Assembly (NCBI RefSeq): GCF_013433315.1
Contig: NZ_WXVV01000003.1
Coordinates: 124,001 to 188,000 of the forward strand
Direction: 5' to 3'
Source: Pseudomonas crudilactis
Lineage (GTDB): Bacteria > Pseudomonadota > Gammaproteobacteria > Pseudomonadales > Pseudomonadaceae
DNA: 64,000 nucleotides
Part shown: piece after piece, positions 18,730 through 27,621 of the stretch
Numbering within the stretch: position 1 is the stretch's first letter
Layout of the letters: every line of letters begins with the position of its first letter
Position numbers and translations under genes: made by a program
Notes under the pieces: model-generated
The model's database searches: none
The model's input: only the letters and a program-made list of their open reading frames with translations
What the model was told of the DNA's origin: nothing

Positions 18730-19263
18730 TTACAGGTCGTTCAGGATGTCGGCCATGTCATCGGCATGCTCTTCTTCCTGCGCCAGAATATCTTCGAAGA
18801 TACGCCGGGTTGTCGGGTCTTTCTCGCCGATGTACTGGATGATTTCGCGGTAGCTGTCGATGGCGATGCGCTCGGCCACCAGGTCTTCGTAAACCATTTC
18901 TTTCAGGGTTTCCCCGGCCACGTATTGGGCGTGGGACATCTTCGACAGCATGTCGGGGTTGAACTCAGGCTCGCCGCCCAATTGCACAATGCGCTCGGCC
19001 AGGCGGTCGGCGTGCTGGGCTTCTTGGGTGGCGTGCTCGAGAAACTCTTCGGCGGCCACGTGGGCTTTCACGCCGTTGGCCATAAAGTAGTGGCGTTTGT
19101 AGCGCAATACGCAGACCAGTTCAGTGGCCAGCGATTCATTGAGCAAGCGCAGCACCTCTTCACGGTCGGCGCTGTAGCCCTCCGTGACGGCGCCGTTCTC
19201 GACATGTTGGCGCGCACGGTCGCGCAAGGTTTGAACATCTGACAGATGCAGGTCGTCGCTCAT
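18730..19263 (-). CDS. Ferritin-like (bacterioferritin-type) protein
   Basis: 177 residues forming a four-helix bundle. Candidate di-iron ligands are all present: Glu48, Glu81-x2-His84 (EAQH), Glu131, and Glu163-x2-His166 (EEEH). LATELVCVLRYKRHYF is typical of the bacterioferritin/DNA-protection family. It is expected to oxidise Fe2+ or H2O2 in the cytoplasm and store iron or protect against peroxide. The conserved haem-binding Met of true bacterioferritin cannot be confidently placed, so it is called ferritin-like. An upstream GGAG precedes the ATG. Single gene. Confidence 0.82.
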   Translation of the reverse strand: MSDDLHLSDVQTLRDRARQHVENGAVTEGYSADREEVLRLLNESLATELVCVLRYKRHYFMANGVKAHVAAEEFLEHATQEAQHADRLAERIVQLGGEPEFNPDMLSKMSHAQYVAGETLKEMVYEDLVAERIAIDSYREIIQYIGEKDPTTRRIFEDILAQEEEHADDMADILNDL

Positions 19264-19353
19264 TTCGATCTCCTGGAGGCTAATCCGATTGTCGCCGCGT
19301 TCTGCGGACGCGGTCGCTACCTAAGCTGTGAGTCATGAGCGTTGCAAAAAGTT

Positions 19354-20271
19354 TTATGCGATTTGCGGCGACCTTGGGACCAGTCCCGAGAGCTGCGCTT
19401 CCTCCCGCAACCAGGTGAAAAAAGCCCGCACCGGTGGATGCCGCTCGCGACCCGGCACACACAACGCGCTGTAGCCGGCGCCATCGACTTGAATCTCACC
19501 CTTGTATGGCACCAGCAAACCACTGGCGACGCTTTCCGAGACCAGAATGTTGCTCGCCAGCACCAATCCTTGTCCGGCGATTGCTGCTTGCAAGGCGTAG
19601 TGTTCTTCATCGTATTCGCGGTTGGCTGGTTGCTGGTTCAACCAGTGTTCACCGGCCTTGGCGCACCATGCCTCCCAGCCATGGGCATACAGTTTCGAGT
19701 TGTGCCAACGCACGCTGATCAACGTCGGTGTACGCCGCGCGGCCAGCGCTACTTGCTCGGGCGAGCCGTAAACGCCGAACGATTCATCGAACAGGCACAG
19801 GCCATACAGGTTCGGGTAGTCGTCGAGGCTGTAGCGCAAAACCAGATCGACACTGGCGTCCTGGTGCAGATCGATGACTTCACAGTGGGTATCGAGGCGC
19901 ACGTTGATGTTCGGATGCTGGGCATAAAATCGCCCGAGGCGCGGCACTAGCCACAGCGCGGCGAAGGCGGCGGTGGTCGATAGCGTCAGCGTGCTGGCGT
20001 TGCGCTGCGGGCGCAGGGTATCGACGCTTTGCGCCACGTCCAGCAACGCGCCGTGCAGACTCCGAAACAGGCGTTCGCCGCCCTCGGTCAGGCGCACCTG
20101 GCGCGGCAGACGTTCGAACAACGCGACGCCGAGCCAGTCTTCCAGCGAGCGGATCTGATGAGAAATGGCGGTCGGCGTGACCGACAGCTCTTCGGCGGCA
20201 GCCTTGAAGCTCAGCAATCGTGATGCCGATTCAAAGGCGCGCAGGGCGGTGAGAGGCAGCGAGGCGAACAT
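19354..20271 (-). CDS. LysR-family transcriptional regulator (GcvA-like)
   Basis: 305 residues. The winged HTH near the start reads LPLTALRAFESASRLLSFKAAA then ELSVTPTAISHQIRSLE, the GcvA/AmpR-like variant with SHQI. The effector-binding domain follows from about residue 90. The ATG at 20271 is the family start; upstream in-frame codons extend into the promoter. It is divergent from the azoreductase/SMR pair with 121 bases between starts, the usual layout for a LysR protein controlling its neighbour. The target is inferred. Confidence 0.87.
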   Translation of the reverse strand: MFASLPLTALRAFESASRLLSFKAAAEELSVTPTAISHQIRSLEDWLGVALFERLPRQVRLTEGGERLFRSLHGALLDVAQSVDTLRPQRNASTLTLSTTAAFAALWLVPRLGRFYAQHPNINVRLDTHCEVIDLHQDASVDLVLRYSLDDYPNLYGLCLFDESFGVYGSPEQVALAARRTPTLISVRWHNSKLYAHGWEAWCAKAGEHWLNQQPANREYDEEHYALQAAIAGQGLVLASNILVSESVASGLLVPYKGEIQVDGAGYSALCVPGRERHPPVRAFFTWLREEAQLSGLVPRSPQIA

Positions 20272-20392
20272 TGAAACGCTCCACGGATGAAATGAATTCA
20301 TCCGGACTGATTTTTGCTCATTTGAGGCAACGATGTGCAGCCCGCAATCTGCAGCGACACAGCAATCAAAGTCTAGCCTCAAGGAGTTTCAG

Positions 20393-21031
20393 ATGAGCAA
20401 AATTCTTGCGATTCATGCCAGCCCACGTGGCGACCGTTCACATTCGCGGCGGCTGGCGGAACATTTTCTCAGCGCCTGGCAGGTGCGCCATCCGCAGGCG
20501 CAAGTGAATCGCCGCGAGGTCGGGCGGGCATTGATTCCGGCGGTCAATGAAGCCTTTGTCGCTGCAGCGTTTTATCCACAGCCCGAAGCGCGTCCATTGT
20601 CGATGCAGGCCGATCTGGCATTGAGCGATCAACTGGTCGGCGAGTTGTTCGAGTATGACCTGCTGCTGATTTCCACACCGATGTACAACTTCAGTGTCCC
20701 CAGCGGCCTAAAGGCCTGGGTCGACCAGATCGTGCGTCTGGGCCTGACCTTCGATCACACGCTGGACAACGGTGTCGCCCAGTACACGCCTTTGTTGCAG
20801 GGCAAGAAAGCCTTGATCGTCACCAGTCGCGGCGGTTTTGGCTTCGGTCCGGGCGGTGAACTGGAAGCTTTGAACCACGCCGATCCATGGTTGCGCACGG
20901 CGCTGGGGTTCATCGGTATCAACGACGTCACGGTGGTCGCGGCCGAGGGCGAAGAGTCCGCCGAGCGCACTTTCGCGGTGTCGGTGGCGGAGACCGAGCA
21001 GCGCCTGCTCGACCTCGCGCGGGTGTTTTAG
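20393..21031 (+). CDS. azoR: FMN-dependent NADH-azoreductase (flavodoxin-fold)
   Basis: 212 residues. Flavodoxin-like fold with an FMN phosphate loop at the N-terminus ([14 protein letters not shown]), the conserved [17 protein letters not shown] segment that packs on the flavin, and [12 protein letters not shown]. AzoR enzymes reduce quinones and azo dyes using NADH via FMN; the physiological role is probably quinone or electrophile detoxification. AAGGAG stands 6-7 nt before the ATG. Its stop abuts the GTG start of the SMR gene, so they form a two-gene operon divergent from the LysR regulator. Confidence 0.88.
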   Translation: MSKILAIHASPRGDRSHSRRLAEHFLSAWQVRHPQAQVNRREVGRALIPAVNEAFVAAAFYPQPEARPLSMQADLALSDQLVGELFEYDLLLISTPMYNFSVPSGLKAWVDQIVRLGLTFDHTLDNGVAQYTPLLQGKKALIVTSRGGFGFGPGGELEALNHADPWLRTALGFIGINDVTVVAAEGEESAERTFAVSVAETEQRLLDLARVF

Positions 21032-21337
21032 GTGGCCTGGCTGTTCCTGCTGATCGCCGCCGGGTTTGAAGTAACTTTTGCCATGGGCATGAAGTACGCC
21101 GAAGGTTTCACCCGGCTCTGGCCCTCGCTGATCACGGTGATTGCGGCGGTCGGCGGGATCTACTTCCTCACGTTGGCGATGCGCGAACTGCCGGTGAGCA
21201 TCGCCTACCCGATCTGGACGGCGATTGGCTCACTGGGCACTGTGTTCCTCGGTTTTGCTCTGCTGGGCGAGAGCCTGACTCTGGTCAAACTGCTTTCGGT
21301 AGGGCTGATTGTGGCGGGGGTGGTGGGCCTGAAGTAG
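21032..21337 (+). CDS. Small multidrug resistance family transporter (SugE/Gdx-like)
   Basis: 101 residues with four transmembrane helices. The membrane Glu13 that couples proton and substrate is present (AAGFEVTFAMGMK); the Lys after the GMK turn and EGFTRLWPS favour the SugE/guanidinium-exporter branch over EmrE. It functions as an antiparallel dimer in the inner membrane. The GTG start immediately follows the azoreductase stop, so translation depends on coupling. The substrate is inferred and no guanidine riboswitch was noticed. Confidence 0.85.
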   Translation: MAWLFLLIAAGFEVTFAMGMKYAEGFTRLWPSLITVIAAVGGIYFLTLAMRELPVSIAYPIWTAIGSLGTVFLGFALLGESLTLVKLLSVGLIVAGVVGLK

Positions 21338-21428
21338 GCTGGTCGTTGAGTTGTCATCATCAGGGAGGATGCTTGGCGGGCGTTTTGCACGCCTTGCATC
21401 CACACACCGACCACAAGGATGTTTGCCC

Positions 21429-22307
21429 ATGTCGACGCGTTATCCACTGGTGCTGGTGCCCGGCATGCTCGGGTTTATCCGGCTGGTCCTCTATCCGTAT
21501 TGGTACGGCATCATCAAGGCATTGCGCCGGAGTGGTGCGACGGTGATTGCGGTGCAGGTATCGCCGCTCAATTCCACAGAGGTGCGCGGCGAGCAGTTGC
21601 TGGCGCGGATCGATGAGATTCTGCGTGAGACCGGGGCGCAAAAGGTCAACCTGTTCGGCCACAGTCAGGGTTCGCTGACGGCGCGCTATGCGGCGGCGAA
21701 ACGGCCGGATCTGGTGGCGTCGGTCACGTCGGTGGCCGGACCGAATCATGGCTCGGAACTGGCGGACTACCTGGCGAAACATTACCCGGCGGACAGTGCC
21801 AAGGGACGCCTTCTTGAAGCATTGCTGCGTTTTATCGGGTGGCTGATGGCGTTACTGGAAACCGGTTATCGCGGGCCGAAACTGCCGGTGGATATTCACG
21901 CCTCACACCAGTCGCTGACCACTGCGGGCGTGGCGCTGTTCAATCAGCGTTATCCACAGGGCCTGCCGGAAACGTGAGGCGGGCATGGGCCGGAAGAGGT
22001 TAACGGCGTGCGCTACTACTCGTGGTCGGGGACGTTGCAACCGGGCAAGACTGATCGCGGCGGGAATTTGTTTGATGGGACCAATCGCAGCTGTCGCTTG
22101 TTTGCGAAAACCTTCGTGCGCGAGCCGGGGCAGTGCGACGGGATGGTCGGGCGCTACAGCTCGCATCTGGGTACGGTGATTGGTGACGACTATCCGCTGG
22201 ATCACTTCGATATCGTCAATCAGTCGCTGGGGCTGGTCGGCAAGGGTGCGGATCCGGTGCGACTGTTTGTCGAGCATGCGGCGCGGCTTGAGGCTGCCGG
22301 GGTTTAA
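21429..22307 (+). pseudogene. Lipase (family I, LipA-like) interrupted by an in-frame TGA
   Basis: Residues 1-182 cover the lipase N-terminal half: VLVPGMLGF oxyanion loop and nucleophile elbow GHSQG with Ser79. A TGA then ends translation (21975-21977). The same frame continues without shift for another 109 codons as GGHGPEEVNGVRYYSWSG onward, including the expected catalytic Asp237 (CDGMVGRYSSHLG) and His259 (DHFDIVNQ), to a natural stop at 22305-22307. Against P. aeruginosa LipA the TGA falls in the QGIPTSACGEG loop; a Trp (TGG) or Cys codon one base away is the likely ancestor. The truncated product lacks Asp and His and should be inactive. No signal peptide is visible. Sequencing error is possible. 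Confidence 0.82.
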
Positions 22308-22328
22308 CAGTCAGACCGCGTTATCGTT

Positions 22329-22428
22329 CTTCGCGAGCAAGCTCGCTCCCACATTCGAATGCATTCCAACAGAAGGAATGCGGTCACCTGTGGGAGCGAG
22401 CTTGTCTCCGGGCGGCGTTCCGACGAAG
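22329..22428. repeat. REP/REPIN pair (variant right arm)
   Basis: The left arm is normal. The right arm reads GAGCTTGTCTCCGGGCGGCG then TTCCGACGAAG, the inverted form of the same interrupted arm found at 1.2 kb. The spacer holds an inner symmetric ATGCATTCC/GGAATGCG. Confidence 0.82.
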
Positions 22429-22436
22429 AGGCCGGA

Positions 22437-23324
22437 TCAGGCAACGCTGACCCGGCGGCCCAACACGGTGGTCCAGCGCTCGGACAGAATCACCCCGCCC
22501 AACGTCAACAACCCGCTCACCAGGTGATACATCGCCAGTTGTTCCTTCAACACCACCGCCGCAATCAGCGCAGTAATCAACGGCAGCAGATTGAAAAACA
22601 ACGTCGTGCGACTCGGCCCCAGGCGCTGCACAGCCTGCATCCACGCCAGCGGCGCAAGCATCGACGCCAGCAGACACGCATACAGCACCAGCGGAATGTT
22701 CTGCAGGGTGAAACCGGTCTTCGGCGAAGCCGCATACAACGGAAACAACACGACAATCGCCACCAGCACCTGCAAATACAGCAACACCAGCGGCGGCAGG
22801 CGCAGCTGCCATTTTTTCAGCAAAGTGCTGTAGATCGCATAGGCCAGAGTGGCGATCAACATCATCGCATCACCCATATTCACGCCGTGCTGCAGCAACG
22901 CGCCGAGGCTGCCGGACGAGACCACCACCAGCACACCGGCAAACGACAACACGGCACCGACCAGTGCCCCCGCCGTCAGACGTTGACCGAGGCTGATGAT
23001 CGCCATGGCCAGCGACATCAATGGCATCAGCGACAGGATGATGCCCATGTTGGTGGCGGTGGTCAGCGTCGCGGCGAAGTAGGCGAGGCTCTGATACACC
23101 GCCATGCCGAGTACGCCGAGAATGAAAATCTTGCCCAGGTTCGGGCGGATCTGCGGCCAGTGCGCGATCACCGCTTTGAGCATGAACGGGGTGAACAGCA
23201 AACCGGCGAGCAGCCAGCGATAGAAACCGATCTCGGCGGGAAAAATTGCCCCGACCGCCAGTTTGTTGATCACGGTATTGCCGGCCCAGATAAAAATCGC
23301 CAGCAGCGGAAACGCGTATTGCAT
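22437..23324 (-). CDS. DMT-superfamily (EamA) transporter
   Basis: 295 residues with ten predicted membrane spans arranged as two EamA repeats of about 140 residues each. The first starts FPLLAIFIWAGNTVINKLAV and the second near VNMGDAMMLIATLAYAIYST. Members export amino acids, purines or other small metabolites; the substrate is unknown here. It is divergent from an AraC-type regulator with 96 bases between starts, so that regulator is the probable controller. Confidence 0.85.
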   Translation of the reverse strand: MQYAFPLLAIFIWAGNTVINKLAVGAIFPAEIGFYRWLLAGLLFTPFMLKAVIAHWPQIRPNLGKIFILGVLGMAVYQSLAYFAATLTTATNMGIILSLMPLMSLAMAIISLGQRLTAGALVGAVLSFAGVLVVVSSGSLGALLQHGVNMGDAMMLIATLAYAIYSTLLKKWQLRLPPLVLLYLQVLVAIVVLFPLYAASPKTGFTLQNIPLVLYACLLASMLAPLAWMQAVQRLGPSRTTLFFNLLPLITALIAAVVLKEQLAMYHLVSGLLTLGGVILSERWTTVLGRRVSVA

Positions 23325-23420
23325 GAGTCGAAACCAGTACGTTGATGAAGGGCAATTATCCCTTGTCTGGATGCAAGCCTATACTGCGAACCGGACAACC
23401 TGCCTCTGAAACCGGACAGC

Positions 23421-24215
23421 ATGAACAGCAAACACATCGATCTGCTGGATTTCAGCGAACTGCCATCGGCGGTGTACTTCCGCTACGCCGACTTCAACGC
23501 CCATGAATACGCTGCGCCGCATCGCCATCCGTGGGGCACGCTGGAATACGCGGCGCACGGCGTGCTGCACATGGACGTCGATGGCAGTCGCTTCATGTCG
23601 CCGCCGCAGTACGCGGTGTGGGTGCCGCCGCAGGTCGAGCACAGTTTCTACAGCCATCAACCGGTCAACTATCGTGCGGTGTGCCTTGACCCCAAGGTCT
23701 GTGCCGAACTGCCGAAACGCGCCTGCACCCTGGCGATCAGCGACATTCTCAAGGCGATTCTCAAAGACTTCGCCGCCCGCGACGTGAAGATTCCCGAACT
23801 CGATGCCGACCAGCGTCTGGCGCAAGTGTTGGTCGATCAACTGCAACAGGCCCCGGTGCATGAGTGTTATCTGCCCTACGCGAGTAGCCCGGGTTTGTTG
23901 GCGATCCTCGAAACCTTGCAGGCCGAGCCGGGCAACAATCAGCCGCTGGCGCATTGGGCGCTGCAAGTGCATGTCAGCGAACGCACGCTGGCCCGGCAAT
24001 TCGTTCGTGAGCTGGGAATGAGTTTCGGCGAGTGGCGCCAGCGTCTGCGCTATCTCGCCGCGATCGAGGCGCTGGAAACATCGCGCAGCGTGCAGGAAAT
24101 CGCTTTCGATCTCGGTTACAGCAGCGGTTCGGCATTCATCGCCATGTTCGCGCGGCAGGCGGGGTGTACGCCGGAGCAGTATCGCCGTAGCCACCTGGAA
24201 GGCAGGAAGGTGTAA
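23421..24215 (+). CDS. AraC-family transcriptional regulator
   Basis: 264 residues. The N-terminal cupin-like sensor domain includes HRHPWGTLEYAAHGVL with metal- or ligand-binding His residues. The C-terminal AraC double HTH is HVSERTLARQFVRELGMSFG followed by EIAFDLGYSSGSAFIAMFAR. It sits back-to-back with the EamA transporter and is probably its regulator, the usual arrangement for this subtype; the effector is unknown. Confidence 0.87.
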   Translation: MNSKHIDLLDFSELPSAVYFRYADFNAHEYAAPHRHPWGTLEYAAHGVLHMDVDGSRFMSPPQYAVWVPPQVEHSFYSHQPVNYRAVCLDPKVCAELPKRACTLAISDILKAILKDFAARDVKIPELDADQRLAQVLVDQLQQAPVHECYLPYASSPGLLAILETLQAEPGNNQPLAHWALQVHVSERTLARQFVRELGMSFGEWRQRLRYLAAIEALETSRSVQEIAFDLGYSSGSAFIAMFARQAGCTPEQYRRSHLEGRKV

Positions 24216-24278
24216 CAAGATTTGGCTACACTCCAGCAGAGGCCGCCCCCCTCGGTGCGGCGACAAGGAGAAAACTCC

Positions 24279-24584
24279 ATGAAGATGTTGCGTGTGCCGT
24301 TGTTGATGATTGGTTTGCTCCTGTGTTCCCAGGGTTTCGCCGCTACGGCGCAACAGAACAAGATGACCACCTGCAATGCCGATGCGACCGCCAAGAGTCT
24401 GAAAGGCGATGAGCGCAAAACCTTCATGAGCACCTGCCTCAAGGCAGCGCCGGCGGCCAACGATGCCAAGGCCCTGACCCCGCAGCAGGAAAAAATGAAA
24501 ACCTGCAACGCCGACGCGAAAACCAAAGCCCTGACCGGCGATGCGCGCAAGACGTTCATGAGTGATTGTCTGAAGAAAAAATAA
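24279..24584 (+). CDS. psiF: PsiF family periplasmic protein
   Basis: 101 residues: signal peptide (MKMLRVPLLMIGLLLCSQG, cut near FAATA) and two PsiF repeats of about 35 residues, each with KMTTCNADA...GDERKTFMSTCLK, giving two Cys pairs likely to form disulfides. E. coli PsiF is induced by phosphate starvation; its function is unknown, and no Pho box was recognised upstream here. AAGGAG lies 8 nt before the ATG at 24279. Confidence 0.85.
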   Translation: MKMLRVPLLMIGLLLCSQGFAATAQQNKMTTCNADATAKSLKGDERKTFMSTCLKAAPAANDAKALTPQQEKMKTCNADAKTKALTGDARKTFMSDCLKKK

Positions 24585-24630
24585 CCCGGTTCTGTGGGGG
24601 GACTGGGTCGAGGCGTTCGCTTGAGATTTG

Positions 24631-24799
24631 CCCTCACCCTAACCCTCTCCCAGAGGGAGAGGGGACAGACCGCGGTGTCTCGAGAAACTCGTCGACCTGA
24701 AAAAACCGGTCGATTATGGATTCCATGTCGCTGTCTCAGGTCACTGGCTCAGCCCTCACCCTAGCCCTCTCCCTTTGGGAGAGGGCTAGGGTGAGGGCT
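24631..24799. repeat. CCCTCACCCTAACCCTCTCCC-type intergenic repeat
   Basis: The outer ends are the palindromic CCCTCACCCTARCCCTCTCCC / GGGAGAGGG motif. The right end is a long perfect inverted repeat (CCCTCACCCTAGCCCTCTCC ... GGGAGAGGGCTAGGGTGAGG). The core of about 85 bases is unique to this locus. Related elements occur at 33.7, 35.6 and 41.3 kb. The rest of the 24585-24905 gap holds no gene. Confidence 0.75.
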
Positions 24800-24905
24800 G
24801 GATCTCAAGCCGGGCACCAAAAGCTGAAGCACCGCATATTTCTAGTGCTCACCCCGGAACGCTGGCAGACTGCCAATCCTTTTACGCCGTTCGTTTTGAG
24901 GCTGT

Positions 24906-25919
24906 ATGCCAACGTTTTCTGAGCGTCATGTAGTGTTCTGGGTCAGTTGCATCATCATTTTCGGCGGTTTGCTGCTGGTGCTGCCGCTGCGCTTGTTGCC
25001 CAGTCTGTTGGCCGGGTTGTTGGTCTATGAGCTGGTCAACATGCTCACTCCGCAACTGCAACGGCTGATCGAAGGCCGCCGCGCGCGCTGGCTGGCGGTG
25101 GCGTTGCTGGGGACGCTGGTCGTCAGCGTTCTGGCGCTGATCTTCGCCGGCGCGATCAGTTTTCTCCTGCACGAAGCAGAAAACCCCGGCGCTTCCCTCG
25201 ATAAATTCATGGGCGTGGTCGACCGCGCGCGTGGGCAATTGCCGCCGTTCATCGACGCCTACCTCCCGGCCAGTGCTGCGGAATTTCGCGTGGCGATCGG
25301 CGAGTGGATGAGCAAGCACTTGTCCGACTTGCAACTGGTCGGCAAGGACGCGGCGCACATGTTCGTCACGCTGCTGATCGGCATGGTGCTCGGCGCGATC
25401 ATCGCCTTGCAGCGCATCCCCGACGTGACCAAACGCAAACCGTTGGCCGCCGCGCTGTTCGACCGTTTGCACCTGCTGGTGCAGGCGTTTCGCAACATCG
25501 TGTTCGCGCAGATCAAGATTTCCCTGCTCAACACCTTCTTCACCGGGATCTTCCTCGCGGTGATCCTGCCGATGTTCGGTATCAAGCTGCCGCTGACCAA
25601 AACCCTGATCGTGCTGACTTTCCTGCTCGGCCTGCTGCCAGTGATCGGCAACCTGATGTCGAACACGCTGATCACCATCGTCGGCCTGTCGCTGTCGATC
25701 TGGGTGGCATTGGCGGCGCTGGGTTATCTGATTTTTATCCACAAGCTCGAATACTTCCTCAACGCGCGAATTGTCGGCGGGCAGATCAGTGCCAAGTCGT
25801 GGGAGTTGCTGCTGGCGATGCTGGTGTTCGAGGCCGCGTTCGGCCTGCCGGGGGTGGTGGCGGGGCCGATTTATTATGCGTACCTGAAGAGTGAGTTGAA
25901 ACTGGGCGGGATGGTCTAA
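24906..25919 (+). CDS. AI-2E family (TqsA/PerM-like) membrane protein
   Basis: 337 residues with seven or eight transmembrane segments in the typical layout: two N-terminal helices, a soluble loop (about residues 95-160), then the conserved cluster around LPLTKTLIVLTFLLGLLPVI with NLMSNT and FLNARIVGGQISAKSWELL, and LPGVVAGPIYY at the end. Family members include TqsA (AI-2 export) and Na+/H+ antiporter-like or permease proteins; the substrate cannot be assigned. Single gene between repeat elements. Confidence 0.83.
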   Translation: MPTFSERHVVFWVSCIIIFGGLLLVLPLRLLPSLLAGLLVYELVNMLTPQLQRLIEGRRARWLAVALLGTLVVSVLALIFAGAISFLLHEAENPGASLDKFMGVVDRARGQLPPFIDAYLPASAAEFRVAIGEWMSKHLSDLQLVGKDAAHMFVTLLIGMVLGAIIALQRIPDVTKRKPLAAALFDRLHLLVQAFRNIVFAQIKISLLNTFFTGIFLAVILPMFGIKLPLTKTLIVLTFLLGLLPVIGNLMSNTLITIVGLSLSIWVALAALGYLIFIHKLEYFLNARIVGGQISAKSWELLLAMLVFEAAFGLPGVVAGPIYYAYLKSELKLGGMV

Positions 25920-25950
25920 CCGATGGATCTGTGTTGCCTGATCTGGCGCT

Positions 25951-26033
25951 TTCGCGAGCAAGCTCGCTCCCACACTGGATTGCATTTCAACTGAAGAAAT
26001 GCGGTCAAATGTGGGAGCGAGCTTGCTCGCGAA
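25951..26033. repeat. REP/REPIN pair
   Basis: TTCGCGAGCAAGCTCGCTCC arm and inverted copy around a partly symmetric spacer, between two convergent genes. Confidence 0.85.
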
Positions 26034-26054
26034 AGGCGCGACGCCGATTTCAGA

Positions 26055-27329
26055 TCAGTCCATGGCGCCATAGCGTTTCATGGCTTCAATCGCCAAACCG
26101 CTGCCAATGCTGCCAAAGATATTCCCTTCAACATGCCGCGCATTCGGCAACATCGCCGAGACGCTGTTGCGCAGCGCCGGAATCCCGCTCGAACCACCGG
26201 TGAAGAACACGGTATCGACCTGATCCACCGCCACACCGGCATCGTTCAACAGCTGCGTAACACTGCCGCGCACCCGCTCCAGCAGCGCATCAATTGCCGA
26301 TTCAAACAGCGCTCGCGTCAGTTCCACACTCAACCCGGCCTCGATCCGGTCCAGCGGCACATGGCGGCTGTCGGTGTGGGTCAGTTGAATTTTGGTTTCT
26401 TCGACTTCCATCGCCAGCCAGTGGCCGGCACGCTGTTCGATCAGCTTGAACAGGCGATCAATGCCGCCGGTGTCTTCGATGTCGTAGCGCATGCTGCCCA
26501 GGGCCAGGCTGGATTTCTGCGAGTACACCGAGTTGATGGTGTGCCAGGTCGCCAGGTTCATGTGGTGGCTGGTCGGCATGTAGGCACCGCTCTTCATCCG
26601 GCTGCCGTAGCCGAACAGCGGCATCAGGCCTTGCAGGCTCAACTGTTTGTCGAAGTCGGTCCCGCCGATGTGCACGCCGCCAGTGGCGAGGATGTCATCG
26701 TGACGGTTATCGAAACCGCGACGCTCGGGCGACAGGCGCACCAGCGAGAAGTCGGAGGTACCACCGCCGATGTCGACGATCAGCACCAGCTCTTCTTTCT
26801 CGATGGTCGACTCGTAGTCGAAAGCGGCAGCGATTGGCTCGTACTGGAACGAGACCTCTTTGAAGCCGATCTTCTTCGCCACATCGACCAAGGTGTCTTC
26901 GGCTTCCTGGTCAGCCAGCGGATCGTCATCGACGAAGAACACCGGGCGGCCGAGCACCACTTGTTCGAATTCTCGACCGGCGGCGGTCTCCGCACGGCTC
27001 TTCAGCTGGCCGATGAACAGGCCGAGCAAGTCCTTGAACGGCATTGCCGTGCCGAGCACGCTGGTGTCGTGCTTGATCAGCTTGGAACCGAGCAGGCTCT
27101 TCAGCGAGCGCATCAGTCGGCCTTCGTAGCCTTCCAGGTACTCGTGCAGCGCCAGACGACCGTACACCGGGCGGCGTTCCTCGATGTTGAAGAAGACCAC
27201 CGACGGCAGGGTGATCTTGTCGTCTTCCAGCGCGATCATCGTTTCCATGCCGGGGCGCAGCCAGCCGACGGTGGAGTTGGACGTGCCGAAGTCGATGCCG
27301 CAGGCACGGGCTGGAGAGGCGTCTTTCAT
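26055..27329 (-). CDS. yegD: Hsp70-family chaperone-like ATPase (YegD type)
   Basis: 424 residues, only an actin-like ATPase domain without the DnaK substrate lid. Phosphate loop 1 is GIDFGTSNSTVGW, the second LVVDIGGGTSDFS-like loop is LIVDIGGGTSDFSL, and the adenosine motif is FFTGGSSGIPAL. YegD proteins are Hsp70 relatives of unclear clientele. It is divergent from the DnaJ-like cbpA, suggesting shared stress-linked regulation. The ATG at 27329 fits the start of the nucleotide domain. Confidence 0.87.
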   Translation of the reverse strand: MKDASPARACGIDFGTSNSTVGWLRPGMETMIALEDDKITLPSVVFFNIEERRPVYGRLALHEYLEGYEGRLMRSLKSLLGSKLIKHDTSVLGTAMPFKDLLGLFIGQLKSRAETAAGREFEQVVLGRPVFFVDDDPLADQEAEDTLVDVAKKIGFKEVSFQYEPIAAAFDYESTIEKEELVLIVDIGGGTSDFSLVRLSPERRGFDNRHDDILATGGVHIGGTDFDKQLSLQGLMPLFGYGSRMKSGAYMPTSHHMNLATWHTINSVYSQKSSLALGSMRYDIEDTGGIDRLFKLIEQRAGHWLAMEVEETKIQLTHTDSRHVPLDRIEAGLSVELTRALFESAIDALLERVRGSVTQLLNDAGVAVDQVDTVFFTGGSSGIPALRNSVSAMLPNARHVEGNIFGSIGSGLAIEAMKRYGAMD

Positions 27330-27621
27330 GTCTTTCGGTTCCGGTCAAAAAAACGGCCGCGCAGTGTATGTCAGTGCGCGCCAGATTCGAAGGCCGGTCA
27401 TCTGCTATTTCGCGACTAGACTGGGTTGAAAGTGCGGACTTTGCCCCAAACTTGCTGGCATGGGCCGGCAGAACCACCGGCGGTCACAAGAACCGCCGTC
27501 CACTGCCGATAAACTTCTGCTGCGCCACCCGGTCACAACCTTGAGATCGGTCAACCCGGCACGCGCGAATCGGCGCATGCTGGCATCGGCGCGAAATCGA
27601 TAACGGATGGTGATTCCTTCA
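27330..27621. other. Divergent yegD-cbpA intergenic region
   Basis: About 290 bases, no gene. Besides the heat-shock-type promoter noted separately, ACCGGCGGT-N8-ACCGCCG repeats lie at about 27476-27500. Confidence 0.5.
27426..27449 (+). promoter_or_regulatory. Possible sigma-32 (RpoH) promoter for cbpA
   Basis: TTGAAA (27426-27431), 12-base spacer, CCCCAA (27444-27449): close to TTGAAA-N12-14-CCCCAT. It would give a leader of about 160 nt to cbpA, which is long, so this is tentative. Confidence 0.4.

Noticed and set aside
21975..21977. TGA in the lipase gene as selenocysteine
   Set aside because: No SECIS-like stem-loop noticed just downstream, and a Sec at this loop has no precedent in the family; nonsense mutation is simpler.
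22359..23345. 328-codon plus-strand frame opposite the EamA transporter
   Set aside because: Gln/His/Arg-rich antisense of a hydrophobic membrane protein, the expected composition of such shadows.
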